Shown here: positions 55,582 through 64,000 of the stretch, in pieces | Layout: each line of letters starts with the position of its first letter | Numbering within the stretch: position 1 is the first letter of the stretch | Source: Podospora pseudocomata | Taxonomy: Eukaryota > Ascomycota > Sordariomycetes > Sordariales > Podosporaceae | DNA: 64,000 bases | Reading direction: 5' to 3' | Assembly (NCBI RefSeq): GCF_035222375.1 | Contig: NC_085889.1 | Location: 744,001-808,000 of the forward strand | Program-made: the position numbers and the translations under genes | Notes under the pieces: generated by a model | Told to the model about the DNA's origin: nothing | Database searches by the model: none | Seen by the model: only the letters and a program-made list of their open reading frames with translations

Positions 55582-57916
55582 TTAACATTCACATACTTTA
55601 GCATTAACAGTAACCCATCCCGACAATCCCTCATCGTCCGAACTATCATAATTGCTCAGTGCGAACAAGAAACTCCCGTACCCACCCGCCTCCGACATGA
55701 TGCTCGCCAGCAACCGATCACGGCTCTCTGTCATTACCGCTGACTCAATGCCGTCTCCACCTACACCACTTGAACCTCCGACACAAAAGCTAGAACTACA
55801 CTCAGAAATTGACATTGTTTCCCTGTAAATTCTTTCTCTGGTTCTCGAGGCTCCAGGTTCCAGCCCAGCAACCTGGTGTGTGCTCTCTGTCCGCTTGCTG
55901 TCCTCCCGGCCCAGGACAATACGGATCTCCTTGACATTTTCCGGAGTATCAACATCCATAGGTGTATCCAGCTCCTTCGGCTCCGAGTCTCTGCTCTTCT
56001 CCGTCACCCCAGTCGTACTCGACAACCTCGATCTCCTCCTCCCTCTCCTCTCTCGTAGCTTCGATCGGCAAAATGCCACTTCCGTACTCGTACACGTCGT
56101 ATACCCGCTGGTTTGGCTCTCTCCGCATTCCTCTCCCTGTTTCTCCTCGTCTTCTTGCTCGTGCTGGCGATGGTAGATACGCTTCGGGTCCATGTAGTCA
56201 GGCGAGAACATAACTCTTCTGTAGGACGATGGCGAGTTAGACTGGTCATTGTTACTAGTGGGAACGGAAGAAAAAGGGTCTTCCTCTTCTGGTGCTGGGG
56301 GAGGTGGTCTTTCCCTAGAGTTTGTCGGCGGCGGCTGTGCCACCTGCCTCGTGGGCTGAGCTTGGGGTGTAGGTTGCGGAGGTGGTGCTACACCTGCTCC
56401 GATACCTACTCCGACTCCAACGGCGGTGCTGGAACCGGCGCTCACTGTCGGTGCACCGCCCGCTTCAAGGGAGGTTTGATACTCTTGAGGGGACTGGAGG
56501 CGCCGGATGAAGCCGTACTTTGCAATCTTTAGGCATGATCAGTATCCTCAGTTGAGGTACCATCCCAATGTCCAACATGGTGTCTAGGAGAGAGAGAGGA
56601 GACGTACCTGGTCCTCAGCTTCACTCTGCAAATCTCTTGTCTCGTACTTGGGCCAGACGATCTTGCTTGTGCAGCAAGAGACGCAAAACTCGGTCCTGTC
56701 AGGGCAGAGCGGTTTCCCAGAGTCGTTCCGTGCTCTGATCTCAGGCGGCTGTGATGTCGATCGGAACATTCCCATGAAGCCCCAACCTATCTCTCTCAAG
56801 CGGACTTCAACATCGAAATCAAAGTGAAGGTATCTTCTGAGTTCCCTAAGTCCATCCTCATTTCTCCAGCCCTTCTTGTTAACTTTCAAGATACTATCAA
56901 TCAAAGCCGCGTCGACTTCCCGATTGACGGTGACCGGACAGGTCATGTTCTCGTAAATCTCTGGTGTCCACAAGTGTAATTGGGCTTCTGTCTGTCCTGA
57001 CCAGTGGGCTGCTCGGTTGTAGGGCCATGTCCGAGAACTGCGGTGTCGGCACTCACGATGCCTTCGACAGTAACAGCCGCTGACGTGGGAAGATGAGACG
57101 CGAAATGAGGACTCGGATGGCTCTGGAACTGGGCAGGCAAACGGGAGGCCGAGCAGCGAGGTTATAGTTGGCCGGTAGGAGTCGCGACAGTCGGATCGAG
57201 GCTGGGGGTAAGTTTCGTAGGTGAGGGACTTGCGCCAGCTCCGAAGCTTGCGCTCGTAGGTGACCTTGCTGGCATGCTGAGCATGGGCCGTGAAAGCTGG
57301 GAGGGGGTGTCCGACACCTGTGGCGGTGACTCCGGCTGTCAAGTCGGTTGATACGCCGCTTTCATTGCGCATGGCGATGTCCGTAACAACATCATCGCCC
57401 TTGGGCAGAACGTCATGGCGCTCGCCGCTGCGGTAGAGATAGCGAACGTTGACCGAGTCGAAGATGCGGTTGTGCCGTTGGAGTCTAGTTGTGTCAGTAA
57501 ATTTCGGTCAATCTGAATCTCAAAGCAGTGCCATACTCTCCGGTCGATCGATTGATGTTGAACTGCAGCTTGAAACTGACAATGATTCGATAGACAGGTC
57601 TTGCGCTGGGATCTCCACAATTGTAGGTGCCAGATCGCTCAATCCGCATCACGGGTTCCAGCACGCTGACAGAGGCATACACGCCCTTTCCCCCTTGGAT
57701 ATTCTCTTCGAGAGTGACTGGATGAATATGTGAAAGGAGAATGGGCGGCTGCTGAGGTGGCTGGGCTGGTCGAGAAGCGGGAGGAGGGCCACTGGCTGGC
57801 GGTTGTTCTGGGTCAGGGCAGGCATACTGGCGCTCTGGAGACCTCTTGCACGACCTGCGTCGCCGTCTCGATCTCTCGTTGCGACGGTAGCGATAAGACT
57901 CGGAGTTCTCGGACAT
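55582..57916 (-). CDS. Hypothetical multi-exon protein with disordered C-terminus
   Basis: Exons are complement 57537-57916, 56608-57484 and 55582-56526, with introns of 52 and 81 bases; the product is 733 residues. All junctions keep frame (STGE to LQRHNRIFDS; EDQ to IAKYGFIRR). The N-terminus is very basic (RYRRNERSRRRRR) and then Pro-rich. The central part has conserved-looking text (VNVRYLYRSGERHDVL, YLHFDFDVEVRLREIGWGFMGMF) and cysteine clusters (CYCRRHREC, CPDRTEFCVSCC). The C-terminal 300 residues are Ser/Pro/Gly-rich and acidic. No domain is recognised; the Cys clusters may bind metal. The N-terminal Arg run could be a nuclear signal. Confidence 0.75.
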
Positions 57917-57996
57917 TCGAAATCAGATCACTGTTGGACGTGATGGCTGCATTCATGATGGAGAAATCAGAAGAGTTTATGGGCGGTAAAGGCCGG

Positions 57997-58320
57997 TTAG
58001 GTAGGGGGTGGATCATGGTTTTTATTCTCTATTTGGCAGCGACTGGACGATATCTGGTGGCCAAGGAACATGTCGACTGAGGGTTGAGAAAATCACCAGG
58101 CGGGAGTAGCCAAACTTTATGACAGACAGCGTGTGTTGTTTAATTTTAGCTAGCATCAAAAACCAAAATTACCTGACTGGAGGTCGGTTCGTTTCCCGTA
58201 TAGCCGCGGGTAATTTGCAGCCAAGACGTTGAAGAACCGGGCCCCGATGCCTCGTGAGTCGTGATGCACGCCATCGACGAACACCCAAGAGTCCATGACA
58301 GGCGCCAATGCTTGAGCAAC
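57997..58320 (-). pseudogene. Orphan spliced exon pair, possibly a gene remnant
   Basis: Exons complement 58173-58320 and 57997-58076 join with good sites (acceptor AATTAG, donor CAG|GTAATT, acceptor CCTCAG). The first encodes MDSWVFVDGVHHDSRGIGAR then FFNVLAANYPRLYGKRTDL, which reads like real protein, but no start exon can be found upstream. The second exon ends 26 residues later at a stop. I recognise no family. It is probably a relic, or the 3' end of a small gene whose first exon I missed. Confidence 0.3.
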
Positions 58321-60260
58321 CTAATTTTGACGACCGACCGTTGAAAAATAGCAGGTGCAGGGCTGGTAAGGCTAGTAGGGTCGGTGGTAATGCAGCCCTG
58401 TGATTCTTGGCAAATTCGGCGTCGCCTGACCCTTATACCCATGAGAGCTGGGCGATGTTTGGGGGCTGGTGTTGACGACGAGGAATGTTTCGCGCCGCCA
58501 GCATGAACAGCTATTCAACATTTGGCCGACATCATCACACCCTGCAGTTTCGGAATACCGGAAATCAAAACAAAAAAAGATATCATATGAACGCATGATG
58601 GAAGTGAAAGGAAAAATTGAGACGAACTGCCATCCAGAGTGGCCGGCATATAGCTGTGTTGTGGCATTTGAACTTTGACATTAGCCACCTTGAAGTTGAC
58701 TCGACGTTGATTCAACGTTGGATCTCCAGACTTCCCCAGATGTTGATTACCATATTCCCCATGTGTGATCAGATCTGGACTGGCCGGGTCCGGGGAAATC
58801 TTGGCCCATCCGTCAACCCCAGAGGGAAAGAGCCGACCGTGCATTGCGCAACAACTCGCGCTGTCCATGGCCATCCAGGATAGGATGAGGCTCCAAATTC
58901 TGCATCTGATGCTGTCCCTGCCCTCTTCCAGGATTGGGCCTGCTTCTTTTTTTTTTGCCTGAATTGGATGAACCAAGAACGAGTCGAGCACCAGCGCTCG
59001 GCTATCTCCGCGAAAGCCGAGTCATGTTCGGGGATACCAGCTCCACCACACACCCCCATGGTCATCCACAATATCACCGAATCGACACCGCTCTTGATCA
59101 TCACCACAGCCGTCCAGCGACCTCAGCTGAGTTTTCCGCTGCATTTGACCTCAAAAATATTTGATCTCGTGATGTTCAATGGGCTGACAGAAAGGACCAG
59201 ACGCAATCCAAATACAGGGAACGCGATGCTGAACAGGGCACGGTGGAATTATCAATGGCAGAATCTTCAACGAAGCTTGAACCCTTCCAATGAAAATCAA
59301 CCTGGGCTTTTTTGCAACGAACTCCCGAAGCATGGTGGGCAGTGGGTACTCTGAGCTAGGCCAGAGCATGGAACAAAGTCGACATGTGATCCCGGCATTC
59401 TCAACGGTCTCTCCCAGACCGGATAAACACCACAACGGCTCGCTGAAACCGCCGATATACGCATCCTATTACAGCGACACATTTGAAATCGAACATCTGA
59501 ACGACAACAAATTGAGTTCAAGGCATGTAGTAGGTAGAACCCTTACATCGGCAGTGCTATGAAGGCCTGGAGGTTTGGATGCCGGGATGAAATTCAACAT
59601 CCTCGCCACTCCCGACATCTGGATCCGTGTCAGGCTGGATAGGCCCGAGAATATGGCCGCTTCAAGAGGAAGAACAAAACCCACCCAAAAACGTCATCTC
59701 AATGTCTGATCCAGAGCGTTGGAGCTCTCTCGGGCCTTCCGAGTTCGTCCGAACTTTGGCTTTTCTCTCCGCAAAAACCATCCCCGCGGCAAGGTCCAAC
59801 CCCAGATATGCACAGGGGCAAGTGGAGAGGCTTAACTGCCTGGGACGAAGCCACAGGCCACGAGGACAGCAAAAAGACTTCACAGAACATGGGGTGTTGT
59901 GGAGGGATTCACCGGGGTAGTCGGGGTAGGGTCGGGGTCGAAGGTTCGTCGAAGCTCATGAGAGCAAAGGTATATTATCCCCTTCCCCAGGAGCCATCAC
60001 CACCAAGTGTTTTTCTTTCTCATATTCCTGTATCATTCGACACAGAGGCTGAGACTCAGACATTCCCGCTGCCAAGGGTTTGGAATTATTTGAAGTATTT
60101 ATCACCTGCTTCATACCTCGTCTCAGTCCTCCCTTACCTCCCTTCTGGTTCTCATTGTCTCACCCTATCACCGACGACAACCACCGACCCTAAAACACCA
60201 ACACTCACCCTCCTCCACCTACCATCTCAACACCAGCACAACCGCCTCAACTCAGTCAAC
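58321..60260. other. Long intergenic region upstream of the sugar transporter
   Basis: About 1.9 kb with no supportable gene. The last few hundred bases form the transporter promoter and a CT/AC-rich leader; a TATATTA lies at about 59,970. An open frame continuous with the transporter ORF (59,808-60,260) has no transporter-like sequence and is likely leader. Confidence 0.5.
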
Positions 60261-61936
60261 ATGCCCGGTGGCGCGGCTCCCCCCGTTGGGGCTGACACCC
60301 TCAGGGTGGAAGCCCCCGTTACCATGAAGGCGTACCTGATGTGCGTCTTCGCCGCCTTTGGTGGTATCTTCTTCGGTTACGACTCTGGTTACATCGCCGG
60401 TGTGATGGGCATGGACTTCTTCATCAAGACCATCGAAGGCCCCGGTGCTCTCGTCCTCCCCGCCTGGAAGAAATCTCTCATCACCTCTATCTTGTCTGCT
60501 GGTACCTTCTTCGGTTCGCTCGCCGCTGGTGATCTGGCCGATTGGATTGGTCGCAAGTTCACTGTCATCTTGGGTTGCATGGTCTTTATCGTCGGTGTGG
60601 TCCTCCAAACCGCCTCTGCCTCTCTCGGCTTGATCGTCGCTGGGAGACTCGTCGCCGGTTTCGGTGTGGGTTTCGTCTCGGCAATCATCATTCTCTACAT
60701 GAGCGAAATCGCCCCTCGCAAGGTTAGAGGCGCCATCGTTTCCGGATACCAGTTCTGCATCTGCATCGGTCTGCTTCTTGCCAGCTGCGTCAATTATGGC
60801 ACCCAGGACCGCGATGACAGCGCCAGCTACCGTGTCCCTATCGGTCTTCAGATGGCTTGGGCTTTGATTCTCGCCGGCGGTTTGGCTCTCCTTCCCGAGT
60901 CGCCCAGATTCTTCGTTCGCAAGGGCCAGCTCGACAAGGCGCGTGTCACTCTCGCCAGACTGAGAGATCAGCCTCTTGATTCCGAGTACATCCGCGATGA
61001 GCTTGCCGAGATCATTGCCAACCACGAGTACGAGACTAGCATTGCGCCCGTCGGCGGCTACTGGTCCGCCTGGATGGTCTGCTTCCAGGGCTCCATCTTC
61101 AACAGCAGCAGCAACCTCCGCCGCACTGTCCTCGGCACCTCCCTCCAGATGATGCAGCAGTGGACCGGCTGCAACTTTGTCTTTTACTTCGGCACCACCT
61201 TCTTCCAGCAGCTCGGCACAATCTCCAACCCCTTCCTCATTTCCCTCATCACCACTCTCGTCAACGTCTGCTCTACTCCCATTTCCTTCTGGAGCATGGA
61301 GAGAGTCGGCCGGAGACCTCTTTTGATCTGGGGCGCCCTGGGCATGGTTATCTGCCAGTACATTGTCGCCATCATCGGCACCGTCAAGCCCGACGACGAC
61401 AACTGCGTCAAGGCCATGATTGCCTTCATCTGCATTTACATCTTCTTCTTTGCCACCACCTGGGGCCCCGGCGCCTGGGTTGTCATTGGCGAGGTCTTCC
61501 CTCTGCCCATGCGCGCCAAGGGTGTGGCTCTTTCCACTGCTTCCAACTGGCTCTGTATGTTCTCCCCTCTTACCTCCCCATTACCATACCCCATAGACAC
61601 AGCGCTAACCAGACCCCAAAAACAGGGAACTGCATCATCGCCGTCATCACCCCCTACATGGTCGACTCGGACAAGGGTAACCTCGGCGCCAAGGTCTTCT
61701 GGATCTGGGGCAGCTTGTGCTGCTGCTGCTTCCTCTACGCCTTCCTCCTCGTGCCCGAGACCAAGGGTCTCACGCTCGAGCAGGTCGACCAGATGCTCAA
61801 CGAGACCACGCCCCGTACTTCTGCCCGCTGGGTCCCCCACAGCACCTATGCTGGCGGTGAGAAGGCCGAGAAGTCGGTGCAGCATCACGAGGAGAAGGTA
61901 ACTCCTTCTGGGAGCGATGGAGAGAGCCAGGTTTAA
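60261..61936 (+). CDS. MFS hexose transporter
   Basis: Exons are 60261-61554 and 61626-61936, with a 71-base intron joining SNWL to WNCIIAV; the product is 534 residues. Sugar-porter signatures are present: FGGIFFGYDSGYIAGV in helix 1, DWIGRKF, a PESPRF motif before the central loop, QQWTGCNF in helix 7, ERVGRRPL and PETKGLTLEQVD at the end of helix 12. Twelve transmembrane helices are expected. It should be a plasma-membrane proton symporter or facilitator for glucose or similar hexoses, close to fungal high-affinity or sensor-type transporters. The cytosolic tail is short and charged. The Met at 60261 gives the standard N-terminus. Confidence 0.95.
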
Positions 61937-62378
61937 GTTGGCCAACTCGGGTGTTGGGAATCAAATCATAATTCGGTGTTTTTGGGTTTTACATACCATT
62001 TTTATTAGCTAGTTTGTTTCTTTTTGCGATACCATCATCATCGGGTACTATGGAGGCGGGAATTTGGATATCAAAAAGGCTATCTGGAGGGTGTAATACC
62101 ATGAATAATTAGCGCATGACTTGAATGAGAATTTGAATCAAGAATAATCTCAATACTTTTTCTGCTCGCCTTGAGATGCTTGCACGCTCTATCTCGAGAG
62201 TCATTCCACAACACTGTTCCTCCACAGGAAAACCATCCTGGGTCTTTACTTACACCAGCGTCTCTGTGACTTGTGCAAAGCATATCATCGAACAAAAAAA
62301 AAGGAAAATGACATGACACCAAACATTTCAAAAATGTCTGCAGAAAAGATAGTAAAAACACCAAAAAGAAAAGATGAG
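61937..62378. other. Intergenic region
   Basis: About 440 bases including the transporter 3' end. An A-rich run near 62,290 is seen; no gene. Confidence 0.5.
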
Positions 62379-62468
62379 TGCGGTTTATGTGGATCGAACA
62401 CATGACCTTCAGATTGACTTCCTGAAGTTGACTTCAGTCTGACGCTCTCCCAACTGAGCTAAACCCGC
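62379..62468 (-). tRNA. tRNA-Phe(GAA) with a 17-base intron
   Basis: The minus strand reads GCGGGTTTAGCTCAGTTGGG, then the anticodon arm TCAGA-CTGAAG with a 17-base insert before A-TCTGA, the T arm ATGTG-TTCGATC-CACAT and the 3' acceptor strand. The anticodon is GAA. The acceptor stem has one mismatch, G5 opposite A68, unusual for this conserved tRNA. Confidence 0.9.
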
Positions 62469-62772
62469 TTGTGTCGTTGTGCTACAGCGGAAGAATTGTG
62501 GCTAATATCAATGGGCTGTGGAGCTGGGCTAACCCCTGAATAGGGGCTTGGCAGGAAGATGTTTTTTTTTGAGGGTTTATGCTTTTTGTGAGTAAGAAGT
62601 GTTTTTTTTTTTTGTTTTAGATCTGAAGTCGGATTCTTTTGGCATCAAAGATGAGGATGGAATATAAGCGCAGTTTGGATACTTCTTTTCATTCACCCCT
62701 ATTCAACCTTTATAAGCTGACTGCATCAATCCAGCATTTCATGGCAGTTCCAAAAAAAGTTTCCTAGAATTC
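62469..62772. other. Intergenic region
   Basis: About 300 bases with long T-runs (near 62,560 and 62,602); no gene is seen. Confidence 0.5.
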
Positions 62773-64000
62773 TCACACCCTCTCAATCGCAGGGGGCTCC
62801 TGCCCCTTAGGAGGCTTGGGCCACCGATCCAACACCACACCCCCCTTCTCCGCCGCCTTCCCCTTCCCTTTCACCTTCCCTTTACCCTTTCCACCCCTCA
62901 CAACCTCAAACCTCAACCTCGCCTTCGTCGGCTCATCCAACAAAACCTCATACTTCCCCGGATAAACAACCGTATTCCCCTCCTCATCATGCCTCGCCAA
63001 ATTCCCCAAATTCCATTTCAGCCCCCCCTCCCTCTTCTCCCCACCCTTTACCCCCCTCAACCTCGTAAACGCCCCCAAAGTCTTGATCGGCCACGGCCCC
63101 GGCCCAACCCCCGGCGCTGATACAAACGCCAAAGCGACATAATCCGACGTCCGATTCCCCCTGTTCTCCACCACGACCGGCAAGTCCGGCAGCGGGCAGG
63201 TGTCAAGATACTTGTCATCACACCCCTCCAGAACCTCATCAACATCAATAACCGCCGGAAACTTCTTGCCAAACTTGGGCGAGAAGGTCGTGTAGTGCAG
63301 CCCGAAACCAAAGGCCTGCACAGGGGTCTTGTACCACCTGTACGTCCTCCCAAGCTGGTTATTACCCGCTGATGGCCGAAGCGCCATGTCCGTCATGGGG
63401 ACCAGGTCGGTGAAGTTGCTCGGATACTGCGTCACTGGCAGCCTTCCCGCAGGAGACTTTAGCCCCGTGACCAACTCCATCACTGCCGTCCCGCCGTCTT
63501 GGCCTGGCCAGTTGGCCCAGAGGATGGCGTTGATTTTGGGGTTGGATAGCAAAGGTGTGTTGTCTAGTTGGTCGCCCATTTGGAGGACGATCAGAGGTTT
63601 GCTGAGGGTGGTCAAGAGGTTGATGAGAGATAGTTGAGCCCCTGGCCAGTCGAGGTCATACCGATCTTTTGTCTCACCCGCCGCGGAGGTGTCGATCCCC
63701 CCGAAATAGAGGATGTAATCCGCGTCTTTTGCCGCGGCCATCGCGTTGTCAGTCCAGGATTGGTTGGAGGCGAGGTCAGAGTGGAGGATGGGACCAGAGG
63801 CGGTGGAAAAGGGGATGCCAAGCTGGGAGGCGGCGTAGGCTGGGGTGTGGAGGTAGGCTGCCGTGCCGGAGTACCCTCCCCGAAGCTTGTCTTTGGCGTC
63901 GGACCAGAAGCCGATCATGGCGACTTTTTTGGGGCGGCTCTTGTCGAGGAGGTCAGACAACGGGAGTGCCCCGTCGTTTTTGAGGAGGACGGTGCCATCG
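62773..64000 (-). CDS. GH3 beta-xylosidase-like enzyme, C-terminal part (5' end outside window)
   Basis: The frame runs out of the window at 64,000 (DGTVLLKNDGALPL). It matches the C-terminal (alpha/beta)6 sandwich and fibronectin-III-like part of fungal GH3 beta-xylosidases: KVAMIGFWSDAKDKLRGGYS, YILYFGGIDTSAAGET, DLDWPGAQLSLI, AILWANWPGQDGG, AGRLPVTQYP and YRWYKTPVQAFGFGLHYTTF. The catalytic nucleophile domain lies outside. The C-terminal tail is unusual, a Gly/Lys run (GKGKGKVKGKGKAAEKGG) before the stop. The role is hydrolysis of xylo-oligosaccharides. It is a likely companion to the feruloyl esterase-like gene in hemicellulose use, though 12 kb away. Confidence 0.93.
   Translation of the reverse strand, partial: DGTVLLKNDGALPLSDLLDKSRPKKVAMIGFWSDAKDKLRGGYSGTAAYLHTPAYAASQLGIPFSTASGPILHSDLASNQSWTDNAMAAAKDADYILYFGGIDTSAAGETKDRYDLDWPGAQLSLINLLTTLSKPLIVLQMGDQLDNTPLLSNPKINAILWANWPGQDGGTAVMELVTGLKSPAGRLPVTQYPSNFTDLVPMTDMALRPSAGNNQLGRTYRWYKTPVQAFGFGLHYTTFSPKFGKKFPAVIDVDEVLEGCDDKYLDTCPLPDLPVVVENRGNRTSDYVALAFVSAPGVGPGPWPIKTLGAFTRLRGVKGGEKREGGLKWNLGNLARHDEEGNTVVYPGKYEVLLDEPTKARLRFEVVRGGKGKGKVKGKGKAAEKGGVVLDRWPKPPKGQEPPAIERV

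Noticed and set aside
59808-60260. N-terminal extension of the sugar transporter
   Set aside because: The in-frame upstream sequence lacks transporter features; the ATG at 60261 gives a standard hexose-transporter N-terminus.

Overview
The window comes from a filamentous ascomycete, most likely a sordariomycete and plausibly a member of the Sordariales. The evidence is short GT-AG introns of about 50-100 bases, a LysM protein, two HET-domain genes, a HET-NACHT-WD40 receptor of the Podospora HET-E/HNWD type, a LaeA-like methyltransferase, a fungal LIS1/PAC1, and three nuclear tRNA genes with introns. The genus call is an inference from gene content.

Bases 1-21,000 look like an accessory region. 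In order they hold the end of a LysM protein, two oppositely oriented solo LTRs, an intact HET-NACHT-WD40 receptor with about eight nearly identical WD repeats, a broken gene fragment, a zinc-independent MDR oxidoreductase, a secreted NPP1/NLP-family protein, an unknown protein with a C-terminal membrane segment, a trypsin-fold protein with a complete His-Asp-Ser triad, and a second HET protein. The mix of nonself-recognition genes, secreted interaction proteins and transposon scars suggests a region shaped by allorecognition and biotic conflict.

Bases 21,202-29,778 encode the most unusual gene: an intact 2,821-residue protein with non-ribosomal peptide synthetase architecture, T-Asub-T-E/C-C-A-T-C-T plus a long disordered tail. 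All four carrier domains lack the phosphopantetheine serine (Glu, Glu, Val, Leu). Both later condensation domains lack HH, and the adenylation motifs are eroded. The three coding exons nevertheless stay open over 8.5 kb, which suggests a retained non-catalytic role. A LaeA-like methyltransferase follows on the same strand.

Bases 33,000-64,000 are mostly ordinary housekeeping and secreted-enzyme genes: a membrane-anchored metallophosphatase, a Stu2/XMAP215 microtubule polymerase divergent from PAC1/LIS1, a TPMT-like methyltransferase, a feruloyl-esterase-like enzyme, a 1,211-residue disordered repeat protein, a hexose transporter and the C-terminal part of a GH3 beta-xylosidase. tRNA-Arg(CCT), tRNA-Gly(CCC) and tRNA-Phe(GAA) are interspersed, along with several hypothetical genes and degenerate fragments.

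All exon boundaries were inferred by hand from splice signals and frame continuity. Family assignments rest on motifs visible in the translation; no database search was run.
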